Shown: one piece after another, positions 23,914-32,898 of the stretch
Numbering within the stretch: the stretch's first letter is position 1
How the letters are laid out: the number at the start of each line of letters is the position of its first letter
NCBI RefSeq assembly: GCF_000466405.1
Contig: NZ_KE952949.1
Span: 243,773 to 307,772, forward strand
From: Atopobium sp. oral taxon 810 str. F0209
Lineage (GTDB): Bacteria; Actinomycetota; Coriobacteriia; Coriobacteriales; Atopobiaceae
Direction: 5' to 3'
DNA length: 64,000 bases
Notes under the pieces: model-generated
Told to the model about the DNA's origin: nothing
Seen by the model: only the letters and a program-made list of their open reading frames with translations
Database searches by the model: none
Program-made: the position numbers and the translations under genes

Positions 23914-25179
23914 ATGACTGCACCTAAAGTTGCCTTTCACAATTTGGGCTGTCGACTAAATAGGTTGGAGCTTGATCTTATTGCCGATGAGCTAGAAGAT
24001 GCGGGCTGCGTGATTGTGTCTGAGGATGAAGCAGATGCAATTGTGGTCAACACCTGTGCCGTTACTAATGAAGCAGAGGCAAAATGTCGTAAAGTGGTTC
24101 GACGTTTGAGCGGGCTTGAATCTCATCCTCTTGTCTTTGCGACTGGTTGTGATGCAAGTTTGTTTGGTGATGAGCTACAAGCACTCAGTTCCTCTGTGCG
24201 TGTGGTGACCGAAAAATCTATAGTTGCTGCGGAGCTTTTAGCCGAGCTAGATAGTGACAATGATTTTGATTCTCATATAACTCATCACCCTGCGAGCGTA
24301 ACTCCTACGGGTCGCACTCGTCCAGGTATCAAAATCCAGGATGGCTGTGATAACCGTTGCACCTACTGCATCATTTGGAAAGCGCGCGGCAAAGCACACT
24401 CTTTGGCTCCTGAACAAGTACTAGATTCTATCTGCAAAGCTGTGTCAGGAGGTGCAGCTGAAGTTGTGCTTTCTGGTGTAAATCTTGGCAGTTATTGTAT
24501 GCCGCACTCTCACAATGCCAGCGATTTGCCTGCTTTACTGCAACGCATTTTGCAAGAAACCAAGGTGGAACGCATCCGCTTATCTTCGATAGAACCCCCT
24601 GATGTCACAGAGGAACTTGTCGATGTGATGGCAAAATCTAATGGTCGCATTGCGCCTTTCTTGCACATATGTCTTCAAGCTGGCTCTGATAGGACTTTAC
24701 GACGCATGGCGCGTGTATATGATACGCAGTTGTATCGCAAGGTAGTGCAGTGTGCTCGTGCTGCTATGCCAGAGCTTGCGCTGGGTTGCGATCTTATTGT
24801 GGGCTTTCCTGGCGAGACTGATGAAGACTTTGAGGCGAGTCTGGCATTTTGCGAAGAAATGCAGTTTGCAAAAATGCATGTTTTTCGTTATTCCAAACGT
24901 CCAGGTACCCCTGCGGCAACGATGCCCAATCAAGTGCCTACACAGCTTATGTCAGAGCGTGCTCGCAGGATGCGCGAACTTGCTCATAGAATGCGCCGCC
25001 AGCAAGCAGAGTTTTGTCTTGGTTGCGAGGAGCTTGTGGTGGTGCAGTCGGAGGGGCGAGGCACATCCGGAGGTCTTTTTGATGTGCTTATAGATCCTTG
25101 TGTTTCTGTAGGCTCTCTGGTGCGCGTGGTGCCTCATAGTATCTGCGAAGATCTTAGCTTGGATGCACGGACGATTTAA
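23914..25179 (+). CDS. mtaB: tRNA threonylcarbamoyladenosine (t6A37) methylthiotransferase MtaB
   Basis: Radical SAM enzyme adding a methylthio group to t6A at position 37 of ANN-decoding tRNAs. The N-terminal UPF0004 domain has NLGCRLN, NTCAVTNEAE and TGCD, holding the second cluster. The radical SAM cluster cysteines are C145, C149 and C152 in GCDNRCTYC. The NLGCRLN...NTCAVT pattern separates MtaB from MiaB and RimO. A short TRAM-like tail ends the protein. It follows dnaJ by 4 bases. Two other methylthiotransferases (rimO, miaB) lie further on. Confidence 0.9.
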   Translation: MTAPKVAFHNLGCRLNRLELDLIADELEDAGCVIVSEDEADAIVVNTCAVTNEAEAKCRKVVRRLSGLESHPLVFATGCDASLFGDELQALSSSVRVVTEKSIVAAELLAELDSDNDFDSHITHHPASVTPTGRTRPGIKIQDGCDNRCTYCIIWKARGKAHSLAPEQVLDSICKAVSGGAAEVVLSGVNLGSYCMPHSHNASDLPALLQRILQETKVERIRLSSIEPPDVTEELVDVMAKSNGRIAPFLHICLQAGSDRTLRRMARVYDTQLYRKVVQCARAAMPELALGCDLIVGFPGETDEDFEASLAFCEEMQFAKMHVFRYSKRPGTPAATMPNQVPTQLMSERARRMRELAHRMRRQQAEFCLGCEELVVVQSEGRGTSGGLFDVLIDPCVSVGSLVRVVPHSICEDLSLDARTI

Positions 25180-25292
25180 CAACTTGCTGATATGCAAATG
25201 TGCTAGGCGTGGTACATTCAATTCCATAAAACAACTTGTCTTTGGATTTCAATTGAATTCAGAGGCAGTTATAGCTACACCAAGGAGGGTTC

Positions 25293-26252
25293 TTGCAGCC
25301 AACACGAGCGCGTTTGACCATACCTGATTCAATAGAACCGCTAAGCCTAACAGGTCCTGCAGACAGTTTGTTGCGTCGCGTTGATGCAGCCTTTGATGCG
25401 ATGGTTACGGTTCGCGGAGATCAGATTGCCATCACAGGTCCAGCTGAGGTTGTAGAGCAGGTGACCTCAGTTTTTTATCGCATGATTTCTCGTGCCGAAG
25501 ATGGAGATCCTCTTGACGAGCAAGATGTCGATCTCATTATTGAGCAGGTTCTGCATGGCGCACCTGAGATGCAGTCTTTATCGGGCGACATACTGCTTAC
25601 ACATCGCGGCCGTACCGTGCGACCCAAGACTGAAGGTCAACGTCAGTATGTTGATGCTATACGTACACATCGCATCACCTTTGGTCTTGGTCCGGCAGGT
25701 ACGGGCAAGACCTATCTGGCGATGGCAATGGCAGTAGCTGCACTCAAGCGCCATGAGGTGGCACGTATTGTGCTCGCTCGTCCTGTAGTTGAGGCAGGGG
25801 AGTCCCTTGGATATCTACCAGGTACTTTGCAGGAAAAACTTGATCCCTATGTACGTCCTCTCTATGATGCACTTTTTGATATGACTGACGCCGAGCGTGC
25901 AACCACAATGATTGAGCAGGGTACCATTGAAATTTCGCCTTTAGCCTTTATGCGCGGCCGTACCTTTAATGATTCTTTCGTCATTCTCGATGAGGCGCAG
26001 AATACCACGCCCGAACAGATGAAGATGTTTTTAACTCGTTTGGGTGTCTCTTCGACGTTTGTCATCACAGGCGATGCCAGTCAACGTGATCTGCTGGGCG
26101 AAAGTGGTATTCATTCAGCCCGCGAAGTGCTCAAATCTGTCAATGAGGTTGCCTTTGTGGATCTTGATCGAGATGATATCGTTCGTCATTCTCTCGTAGC
26201 AAAAATTGTTGAAGCATATGCTGCGGCTGAGCAAAACGGTCGTAATCGATAG
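25293..26252 (+). CDS. phoH: PhoH-like ATPase
   Basis: P-loop ATPase with Walker A GPAGTGKTY and Walker B VILDEAQNTTPEQM, ending in the usual SRQ/SQRDL-type region (TGDASQRDLL). An N-terminal KH-like segment precedes it. 319 aa, typical for Gram-positive PhoH. TTG start at 25293 behind a very strong AAGGAGGG. It begins the phoH-ybeY-dgk-era-recO run, a conserved order in which PhoH is linked to RNA metabolism alongside YbeY. Confidence 0.93.
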   Translation: MQPTRARLTIPDSIEPLSLTGPADSLLRRVDAAFDAMVTVRGDQIAITGPAEVVEQVTSVFYRMISRAEDGDPLDEQDVDLIIEQVLHGAPEMQSLSGDILLTHRGRTVRPKTEGQRQYVDAIRTHRITFGLGPAGTGKTYLAMAMAVAALKRHEVARIVLARPVVEAGESLGYLPGTLQEKLDPYVRPLYDALFDMTDAERATTMIEQGTIEISPLAFMRGRTFNDSFVILDEAQNTTPEQMKMFLTRLGVSSTFVITGDASQRDLLGESGIHSAREVLKSVNEVAFVDLDRDDIVRHSLVAKIVEAYAAAEQNGRNR

Positions 26253-26260
26253 GAGATGAG

Positions 26261-26761
26261 ATGGCCCACGAATATGACATTAGTTGCGATGATGGTGTTG
26301 AACTTCTTGTGAATGAGCAAGAAATAGAAGCCATCTTTGATCTTGTTCTTAAGGAAGAGGGGATTACACGTCCCTGTATGGTCTCTATCTCTTTTGTAAG
26401 TAATGAGCGCATCCAAAAGCTCAACGCAGATTGGCGTGGCCAGGATAAACCCACAGATGTTATCTCTCTTGAATGTGAACGTCCTGATGAGCCTGGTCTA
26501 GGTGAGGGTGTGCCCTGTGAGCTGGGCGATATCGTAATTGCTTCTGAGTATGTTGTGCAACAAGCCGTAGGTTTTGGTACAACAGCTGCAGACGAGTGCC
26601 GTATGTTGCTGATACATGGTCTTCTTCATCTGCTGGGCTATGACCATCTTGAGGATGCTGAAGCAGAGGAAATGGAAGCTCGCGAGGATGAGCTTTTGCA
26701 GCTTATCCATACCGATGGTGATCTGGCTCGTGTTAATTTCACTCGTCATAAGGATGATTAA
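26261..26761 (+). CDS. ybeY: endoribonuclease YbeY
   Basis: Zinc-dependent RNase acting in 16S rRNA 3' maturation and ribosome quality control. The metal motif HGLLHLLGYDH gives H119, H123 and H129. The upstream NxxWRxxxxPTDVIS pattern (NADWRGQDKPTDVISL) is the family's second signature. 166 aa. GGAGATGAG precedes the ATG. The gene follows phoH by 8 bases and precedes dgk by 2. Confidence 0.95.
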   Translation: MAHEYDISCDDGVELLVNEQEIEAIFDLVLKEEGITRPCMVSISFVSNERIQKLNADWRGQDKPTDVISLECERPDEPGLGEGVPCELGDIVIASEYVVQQAVGFGTTAADECRMLLIHGLLHLLGYDHLEDAEAEEMEAREDELLQLIHTDGDLARVNFTRHKDD

Positions 26762-26763
26762 CG

Positions 26764-27138
26764 ATGATCCCTGGAGAGACCCCACGGCACCCTGGCTTTA
26801 TTGAGAGTTTTGCTTACGCCCTCAAAGGGGTAAAAACCGCTGTCATTCAAGAGCGCAATATTAAAGTAATGTTGGTGGGTGGCACAGTTACCATCATTGC
26901 TGGTCTTTTGGTGCATCTTGATGCAATAAGCTGGGCTATCGTTTTGCTTTGTTGTGGTGCAGTATTGGCAAGTGAATTATTTAATACTGCTATTGAGACT
27001 ATCGTGGATTTAGTATCTCCTGAATTTAATGAGATGGCGGGTCGTGCAAAAGATATTGCAGCAGCTGCTGAGCTTTTACTTTGCACAGCTGTTGCCATCG
27101 TCGGATTAATCATCTTTATTCGTGCACTTTTGAGTTAG
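26764..27138 (+). CDS. diacylglycerol/undecaprenol kinase (DgkA family)
   Basis: Small membrane kinase, 124 aa with three hydrophobic helices. The catalytic signature is ELFNTAIETIVDLVSP followed by AKDIAAAAELL. In Gram-positive bacteria this family (DgkA/UdpK) usually phosphorylates undecaprenol for wall synthesis. The choice of substrate here is by analogy. N-terminal RNIKVML supports the family. It is tightly packed between ybeY and era. Confidence 0.9.
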   Translation: MIPGETPRHPGFIESFAYALKGVKTAVIQERNIKVMLVGGTVTIIAGLLVHLDAISWAIVLLCCGAVLASELFNTAIETIVDLVSPEFNEMAGRAKDIAAAAELLLCTAVAIVGLIIFIRALLS

Positions 27139-27149
27139 AAGGTGGTCTT

Positions 27150-28061
27150 GTGAGCGAGGCTAATACTGAGTTTCATAGTGGTTTTTTGACCTTGGTTGGG
27201 CGTCCTAATGCTGGCAAGTCAACTCTGCTTAACGCCGCTGTAGGTCATAAGCTTGCAATTACCAGCAATGTCGCCCAGACAACGCGCCGTCAGATGCGCG
27301 CAGTGGTAAATACCGATAATTCGCAGCTTATCATTGTGGATACGCCAGGCTTGCACAAACCCAAAGATGCACTCGGTAAGGAACTCAATCGCGCAACTTT
27401 AAGTGCGCTTGAAGATGTGGATGTTATAGCCTTACTTATTGATGCCACCCAAGAAGTGGGGCGTGGTGATGAGTGGGTTGCGAGTCATGTGCGCATGGCC
27501 AATGCACCACACAAGATTCTCTTGATTACCAAAGCAGATTTAGTAGACCAACAGACTGCAGATGCACAAGCCCAAGCCGCAGCTCAGCTTGCTGATTTTG
27601 ATGATGTGCTAGTGGTTTCAGCAAAGCACGGTTTTAACGTTAAGGGTTTTATTGATCTTGCATCTTCTTATCTGCCTGAGGGTCTACGTTGGTTTCCCGA
27701 GGATATGGACTGCGACCTTGAGGATGAGGAGCTAGTAGCGGAGTTTGTGCGTGAAAAAGCTTTTCGGAATTTGCGTCAGGAGATTCCACATTCGCTTGCT
27801 GTGAGCTGTGAGGATATTGAGTGGGCCAAAGATGGACATGGTTCTATGGTTGCCACAATCCTAGTTGAGCGCGATGGACAAAAAGGCATCGTTATTGGCA
27901 AAGGTGGCTCTATGATCAAAAAAATTGGTACAGAGGCTCGCCGTGATCTTGAGAGACTTTTTGGTGTGCCTATTTATCTCGATTTGTCTGTTCGTGTACA
28001 GCCTGCATGGCGGCGCGACCGTAATGAAATTTCTCGACTCGGTCTGGTAGTTGATGAGTAG
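27150..28061 (+). CDS. era: GTPase Era
   Basis: GTPase that binds the 3' end of 16S rRNA during 30S assembly. P-loop GRPNAGKST, switch region TTRRQMRAV, DTPG, and NKxD-type TKAD define the N-terminal G domain. A C-terminal KH domain contains VIGKGGSMIKKIG. GTG start at 27150 has GAAGGTGG upstream and gives 303 aa, the family norm. A longer frame from 27081 overlaps dgk and is rejected. recO begins 2 bases after the stop. Confidence 0.95.
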   Translation: MSEANTEFHSGFLTLVGRPNAGKSTLLNAAVGHKLAITSNVAQTTRRQMRAVVNTDNSQLIIVDTPGLHKPKDALGKELNRATLSALEDVDVIALLIDATQEVGRGDEWVASHVRMANAPHKILLITKADLVDQQTADAQAQAAAQLADFDDVLVVSAKHGFNVKGFIDLASSYLPEGLRWFPEDMDCDLEDEELVAEFVREKAFRNLRQEIPHSLAVSCEDIEWAKDGHGSMVATILVERDGQKGIVIGKGGSMIKKIGTEARRDLERLFGVPIYLDLSVRVQPAWRRDRNEISRLGLVVDE

Positions 28062-28063
28062 TT

Positions 28064-28813
28064 ATGGCAGGTAGACGTACAAAACGTACTCGAGCCTTGG
28101 TACTAGACACCATCAAGCTAGGGGAGCAGGATCTCATTCTTACCCTACTTGGAGAAACTGGCGTGCAGCTGCGTGCGGTAGCAAAGGGAGCACGCAAGCC
28201 GGGAGGACGTCTAGCTGCACGTTCTGAATTATTTTGTGAGTCTGATTTTTTGATTGCAGAAGGACGCAATCTGGGCATTGTGTCTGAAGCAACCACTGTT
28301 GATGCGCATGCGGGTTTACGTGGTGATTTAGCTCGAGTGAGCGCTGCTTCTGCAGTAAGTGAGCTGAGCTTGCGCAACTGCTATGAAGATGCACCTGATC
28401 CTTATTTATATCCCATATGTTCGCGTGCGTTGCGGGCCTGTGAAGAGGCAAAAGATAGAGCACATTTGTTATTGGTGGTTGCTGCTTTTAGCATTAAGTT
28501 GCTCTCACACTGCGGTTGGCGTCCCGAGCTTGATAGTTGTGTAGCCTGCGGAGACCCTGCGGTGAGCCGATTTTCTGCTGCGGCGGGTGGAGTGCTGTGT
28601 TCTAGCTGCGCACAAAGTATTGCGGGCGCAGAAGAACTCAACAAAGAGGAAATTTCATGGCTGCGTTCTCTTATCAGTTTGACTTTTGATCAGTTGTTAA
28701 TGGCATCCATGACCGATGCTTTGGCATTGCGTCTTGCCCTGCTTGCACATAGGTGGGCAAGTTCTCAGCTTGAATGCCGCTTGCGAGCAGGAGAGTTTTT
28801 CCTAGGTCTATAG
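28064..28813 (+). CDS. recO: DNA repair protein RecO
   Basis: Loads RecA onto SSB-covered single strands with RecR. The N-terminal OB fold opens with TRALVLDTIKLGEQDLILTL and has AKGARKPG, the usual RecO basic loop. The C-terminal helical domain holds a zinc knuckle (CVACGD...CSSCAQS). 249 aa. It is the last gene of the phoH operon. A 166-base gap follows before rpsO. Confidence 0.93.
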   Translation: MAGRRTKRTRALVLDTIKLGEQDLILTLLGETGVQLRAVAKGARKPGGRLAARSELFCESDFLIAEGRNLGIVSEATTVDAHAGLRGDLARVSAASAVSELSLRNCYEDAPDPYLYPICSRALRACEEAKDRAHLLLVVAAFSIKLLSHCGWRPELDSCVACGDPAVSRFSAAAGGVLCSSCAQSIAGAEELNKEEISWLRSLISLTFDQLLMASMTDALALRLALLAHRWASSQLECRLRAGEFFLGL

Positions 28814-28979
28814 ACCATTCATGGAAAAGCTGAGGGTACGGTAATAAAATCCTATCTTAAACTGCGCTAAATAAATTTAGTGCTATTCTTAGTCGGTCCG
28901 TACCTCTAACTTAGAAGCTTGTCTTTCCCGGACGGCTATCTCAGTTTGGGGCGAATTTTTTAGAAGAAGGGAACGTAGT

Positions 28980-29258
28980 ATGGCTACAAGCAAGGAGCGC
29001 AAAGCTGAGATTATTGCTCAGTACGGCAAGGACGAGAAGGACTCTGGTTCTGCTGAGGTTCAGGTTGCTCTGCTTACTGAGCGTATTAAGAGCCTGACCG
29101 AGCACATGAAGTCCCACAAGAAGGACTATCACACTCGTCGTGGCCTTTTGATGCTCGTTGGTAAGCGTCGTCGTCTGCTGAGCTATATCAAGGCTGGCGA
29201 TATTGAGAAGTATCGTGAGCTTATTAAGAGCCTTGGTATCCGCGACAACATTCAGTAG
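28980..29258 (+). CDS. rpsO: 30S ribosomal protein uS15
   Basis: 92 aa (family norm 88-90), with the full S15 fold and signatures [33 protein letters not shown] and [21 protein letters not shown] precedes the ATG. The leader (about 28900-28979) contains complementary GTCCG...CGGAC segments that could fold. S15 autoregulates through its leader in many bacteria, but that is only a possibility here. It is followed by a hairpin and pnp, a widely conserved pair. Confidence 0.98.
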   Translation: MATSKERKAEIIAQYGKDEKDSGSAEVQVALLTERIKSLTEHMKSHKKDYHTRRGLLMLVGKRRRLLSYIKAGDIEKYRELIKSLGIRDNIQ

Positions 29259-29278
29259 CTCATAGTTCGGCAATCGGG

Positions 29279-29307
29279 AGAGCGCCTGCGGGCGCTCTTC
29301 TGCTGTT
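29279..29307 (+). terminator. hairpin between rpsO and pnp
   Basis: AGAGCGCC (29279-29286) pairs perfectly with GGCGCTCT (29291-29298) across TGCG, followed by an imperfect T-rich run (TCTGCTGTT). It may be an attenuating terminator or a processing site at the rpsO-pnp junction. Confidence 0.55.
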
Positions 29308-29406
29308 ATGAAGGGTCGCAATGTGCGGTCCTGTAGGTTGCGAGAAAAGGTTTCGCCCTACAAAGCGGCCCGTCTTACAAGGGGTAGGCGGAGACAAGGG
29401 AAAAGA

Positions 29407-31674
29407 ATGACAAAGGTTACACACGAGTTTGACCTCTACGGCAAGCACTATAGTCTCGAGACGGGCGAGCTCGCCAAGCAGGCAACAGGGCAGTGCCTTG
29501 TGCGCTGCGGAAACTCCATCGTTAACGTTACGGTGGTCGTTTCTAAGGAGCGTAAGGACTACGACTTCTTCCCTCTGACTGTTGATTTTATTGAAAAGAT
29601 GTATGCAGTAGGTCGTATTCCTGGTGGCTACCTCAAGCGTGAGGCTCGTCCTAGTGAGAAAGCTACCCTGACTGCACGTATGATTGACCGCCCTTTGCGT
29701 CCGTCTTTCCCTGATGGTTTCCGCAATGAGGTTCAGGTTGTTGCAATGCCTTTGGTGGCGGATCAAATCCATAGCGTTGATACCATCTCTATTATGGGCG
29801 CTAGCGCTGCCTTGACTGTAGGTGGCGTGCCTTTTGAAGGTCCTCTGGCGGGCGTTCGTATTGGTCGCGATCGCGATACGGGTGAGTTTATCGTCAACCC
29901 AACATTTGAGGAGCAAGACAACTCTGACCTCGATCTTGAACTTGCGGGTTCTGCTACCTATATCTCTATGTTGGAGGCTGGTGCCGACGAGATTTCTGAG
30001 GAGGACATGCTTGCTGCAATGACCTTTGGTCAGCAGGCTATTGCTGCCTTCTGTGAAGAGCAGAGCAAGTTCTTTGCTAAATGTGTTGAGGTTAATGGTG
30101 ATTTCCCTGTTCGTGAGTATGTGCTTGATGAGCCTATTCCTGAGGTTCAGGAGCGCATCGGCGCGCATATGGACGAAATGAAGATCGCCATTAAGAGTTC
30201 AGATAAGGAAATTCGCGAGACTCAGGTCAATGAGCTCAAGGAGCAAATCAGGGAAGAGTTTAGTCCTGAGGAGCAAAGCGAGTGGAGTCGAGCCATCACC
30301 AGTGAGCTCAAGCAGCTCGAAAAACATGCCATGCGTCAGATGGTTGTTGAGACTGGTGAGCGTGTTGATGGTCGTGTTTGCGACGAGGTTCGTCCTCTCT
30401 TTGTAAAAGGCAACTATCTGCCTTTGGTTCATGGCTCAGGTCTTTTCCAGCGTGGTCAGACCCAGGTGCTTTCTATCTGCACCTTAGGCATGCTCAATGA
30501 GTGGCAACGCCTTGACACCATTGATCCCATTGATGGCAAGCGCTATATGCACCACTACAACTTCCCACCCTTCTGCACGGGTGAGACCGGTCGTATGGGT
30601 TCGCCCAAGCGTCGTGAAATTGGTCACGGTGCTCTGGCGGAGCGTGCTTTGCGCCCCGTTATTCCTTCTGAGGATGACTTCCCTTATTCCATCCGTGTGG
30701 TTTCTGAGGTTATGGAGTCCAATGGCTCTTCTTCCATGGCTTCTACCTGCGGCTCCACTTTGGCTTTGATGGATGCTGGCGTACCTATCAAGCGTCCCGT
30801 TTCTGGTGTTGCAATGGGACTTATTCAAGAAGAGGGCAAGACCGTTGTCCTGACTGACATCCAAGGCGTTGAGGACTTCCTAGGTGATATGGACTTTAAG
30901 GTCTGCGGTACCACCAAGGGCATCACTGCTATGCAGATGGACAACAAGGCAACCGGCCTTACTCCTGAGATTTTCCGTCAGGCCTTTAAACAGTCTCATG
31001 AGGGGCGTATGCATATTCTTGATGCTATGCTCGACGCTGTTCCCGCTGTTCGCGAGGAAACCAAAGAGTCTGCGCCCAAGATTATTAGCATGCAGATTCC
31101 TACCGACAAGATTCGTGACGTCATAGGTTCTGGCGGCAAGGTCATCCGCGGTATTCAAGAAGATACGGGCGCTACCATTGACATCCAAGAGGATGGTTCC
31201 ATCTTTATCGCAGGCACTTCAGGTGCTGGTGAAGAAGCTGCCGAGCGTATCAAGGCTATCGTCAAAGTGCCTGAAGTGGGCGAGGAGTACAACGGTCGCG
31301 TCGTGGGCATTCAGCCTTTTGGTGCTTTTGTTGAATTGCTTCCTGGTAAAGATGGTCTGCTTCATGTCTCCCGTGTTGCCAAAGGTCATGTTGACAAGGT
31401 TGAGGACGTTTTGGCTGTGGGTGACGAGGTCAAGGTTATGGTTCTTGACGTGGATGAAAAGGGTAAGATTTCTCTTGATCGTCTTGATAAGCCCGAAGCT
31501 CCTGCCAACTCTACTCACAAGAACAACAATGAAGCTGGACATGAGCGTCGTCTTGGCGGTAACCGTGAGCGTCGCGGTCGTAGCGCCAATATGAATTCTC
31601 ATAGGCGTCCTGGCAATAATGGCGGAGACCAGTCGGGTGAAACTCGCAAGCCTCGCCGTCACCACGAGAGCTAA
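29407..31674 (+). CDS. pnp: polyribonucleotide nucleotidyltransferase (PNPase)
   Basis: 3'-5' phosphorolytic exoribonuclease. Two RNase PH domains (IDRPLRPSFPDGFRNEVQ in the first; FPPFCTGETGRMGSPKRRE and GSSSMASTCGSTLALMDAG in the second) are followed by KH (IPTDKIRDVIGSGGKVI) and S1 (GRVVGIQPFGAFVELLPGKDG) domains. A basic, Asn/Arg-rich tail ends the 755 aa protein. ATG 29407 fits AAGGGAAAAG; the upstream ATG at 29308 would add a poorly conserved basic stretch. RNase J and RNase Y genes lie further along, so most of a Gram-positive RNA-decay set is in the window. Confidence 0.96.
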   Translation: MTKVTHEFDLYGKHYSLETGELAKQATGQCLVRCGNSIVNVTVVVSKERKDYDFFPLTVDFIEKMYAVGRIPGGYLKREARPSEKATLTARMIDRPLRPSFPDGFRNEVQVVAMPLVADQIHSVDTISIMGASAALTVGGVPFEGPLAGVRIGRDRDTGEFIVNPTFEEQDNSDLDLELAGSATYISMLEAGADEISEEDMLAAMTFGQQAIAAFCEEQSKFFAKCVEVNGDFPVREYVLDEPIPEVQERIGAHMDEMKIAIKSSDKEIRETQVNELKEQIREEFSPEEQSEWSRAITSELKQLEKHAMRQMVVETGERVDGRVCDEVRPLFVKGNYLPLVHGSGLFQRGQTQVLSICTLGMLNEWQRLDTIDPIDGKRYMHHYNFPPFCTGETGRMGSPKRREIGHGALAERALRPVIPSEDDFPYSIRVVSEVMESNGSSSMASTCGSTLALMDAGVPIKRPVSGVAMGLIQEEGKTVVLTDIQGVEDFLGDMDFKVCGTTKGITAMQMDNKATGLTPEIFRQAFKQSHEGRMHILDAMLDAVPAVREETKESAPKIISMQIPTDKIRDVIGSGGKVIRGIQEDTGATIDIQEDGSIFIAGTSGAGEEAAERIKAIVKVPEVGEEYNGRVVGIQPFGAFVELLPGKDGLLHVSRVAKGHVDKVEDVLAVGDEVKVMVLDVDEKGKISLDRLDKPEAPANSTHKNNNEAGHERRLGGNRERRGRSANMNSHRRPGNNGGDQSGETRKPRRHHES

Positions 31675-31698
31675 CCATTTGTTTTAGTAGTATTCAGT

Positions 31699-31728
31699 GC
31701 CCAGTTCCTATAATGGAGCTGGGCTTTT
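31699..31728 (+). terminator. terminator after pnp
   Basis: GCCCAGTTCC pairs with GGAGCTGGGC (one mismatch) across a TATAAT loop, followed by TTTT. It starts 25 bases after the pnp stop. Confidence 0.8.
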
Positions 31729-31853
31729 AGTATGGAAATTGATTTTTTGCTTTCTATATCACATGAGATTTGAGGCTACAGGACTGCATTTTGCGGTAAG
31801 TTTAAAATGTATTGTTGTAATTCTTCTAGCAGAATCACTACATATTATTCTCC

Positions 31854-31883
31854 TTGATAGGGGAGGCTTGAAGGATGTATCCT
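31854..31883 (+). promoter_or_regulatory. possible promoter of the orphan gene at 31941
   Basis: TTGATA (31854-31859), an 18-base spacer and TATCCT (31878-31883) precede the orphan CDS by about 60 bases in an AT-rich gap behind the pnp terminator. Weak match; position is reasonable. Confidence 0.35.
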
Positions 31884-31940
31884 ATATGTAAAGTTACTCT
31901 TTAGGGTCTTTAACTTATGTAAAAACTGAAAGGATAATAC

Positions 31941-32423
31941 ATGGGCTTATTTGATTCTCTAAAAGATACATTGGCTGGAGCATCATCGGAAGAAAGTAAT
32001 GCTAATAAGCAAAAAATGCGTTCGATATTTAATTCGTTAGTGCCAGATGGAGATGCTTATAAACTCGTTTATATGTATGGCTTATCTACTACAAATGCCG
32101 TTGTTGTCAGAATTAACACCTATGCCAATTATATTGTTGGCTACAAGGATGATGGCTCAATGGTTGTCATTGCGGTAGACGATGAATTAGAAGAGTATGA
32201 TGAGTCGGTTTTCTTACAACCGAGTGATATTATCTCCATTAAAAGAAAGATTACCAATGGTCAATATGTATGGAAGAGCGATAAATTTAAAGGTGGCTCT
32301 GCCATGATGTCTATTACTGATCGCCCATTACCTGGTGGTCAACTCATGATCAAGGTTTTTCAAAAAGAAGAAGCGGCTGATTTTATTGCGATGGCACAAA
32401 GGGTTTATAACGTCAAGCTGTAA
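31941..32423 (+). CDS. hypothetical protein, 160 aa
   Basis: Monocistronic gene between pnp and rnj, with GAAAGGA 7 bases before the ATG. It starts MGLFDSLKDTLAG and has an acidic, Ser/Asn-rich first 30 residues. A predicted beta-rich core (YANYIVGYKDDGSMVVIAVD, ITNGQYVWKSDKFKGG) and a C-terminal helix (EEAADFIAMAQRVYNVKL) follow. The strand-rich core ending in one helix recalls PH-like domains, but I cannot assign a family. No signal peptide or membrane segment. AT-richer than its neighbours. Confidence 0.75.
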   Translation: MGLFDSLKDTLAGASSEESNANKQKMRSIFNSLVPDGDAYKLVYMYGLSTTNAVVVRINTYANYIVGYKDDGSMVVIAVDDELEEYDESVFLQPSDIISIKRKITNGQYVWKSDKFKGGSAMMSITDRPLPGGQLMIKVFQKEEAADFIAMAQRVYNVKL

Positions 32424-32430
32424 AAATATA

Positions 32431-32453
32431 GATGGTTCAAGCTTCGAACCATC
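32431..32453. repeat. palindrome GGTTCAAGCTTCGAACC
   Basis: Eight-base arms GATGGTTC/GAACCATC flank AAGCTTC, 7 bases after the orphan gene stop. No T run follows, so it is not an ordinary terminator. The arm sequence is nearly identical to the arms of the element at 20330-20403. Confidence 0.5.
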
Positions 32454-32494
32454 TGTTGCGGAAAACGAACCATTTAGAAAAAAGCTAGGAAAAA

Positions 32495-32531
32495 GCGCCC
32501 CGCCGAGGATGCGGGGCGCCCGTGCTTTTAT
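32495..32531. terminator. strong GC-rich hairpin terminator
   Basis: GCGCCCCGC (32495-32503) and GCGGGGCGC (32511-32519) form a perfect 9-bp stem across CGAGGAT, followed by CCGTGCTTTTATTT. It would stop transcription from the orphan gene. Its reverse face ends the decayed minus-strand gene. Confidence 0.75.
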
Positions 32532-32898
32532 TTGCCCATCGGAATCGTATAGCTTTCAAGCAATTGACGCGGAAGGCGACATTTGTCAGATACCTTTCTG
32601 CCCGGGTCTCTGAGGATCCCGCGATCTGGGCTAGTGACAAAATTGCCAGCTAACAAGCTTCTACGCCAGACGAGATGAGAAGCACTACCTCGGTCATCTG
32701 CCCAACTAGAAACTTCTGGAGGATAAGAACCAACTCTTCCAATGCTGGCTTCTCTGCTAAAGAGTAACTACTCTCAAACTGTACGCTGTCCAGCGCGTAC
32801 TAAAAGGCGGAGGTTACATCGGAGGAGTGATTCTGGGAAACGAGGTGGGAAGCTGCCATCTCATCCTGCTCAGAAGCCCCTTCCATTGCTCTGTACAT
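32528..32898 (-). pseudogene. decayed minus-strand gene, unidentified
   Basis: Behind a strong GGAGGTGG ribosome site, ATG 32896-32898 opens a frame starting MYRAMEGASEQDEMAASHLV. It meets TAG after 32 codons and continues in frame with YALDSVQFESSYSLAEKPAL and EELVLILQKFLVGQMTEVVL until another stop. The coding signal then passes to a second frame (LLAGNFVTSPDRGILRDPGR, LPRQLLESYTIPMGK) and ends at TAA 32528-32530. One nonsense mutation plus one frameshift explain this. The family is not recognised. Confidence 0.5.

Noticed and set aside
31697-31891. 64-codon plus-strand frame after pnp
   Set aside because: It begins inside the pnp terminator, has no ribosome site and no coding-like composition.
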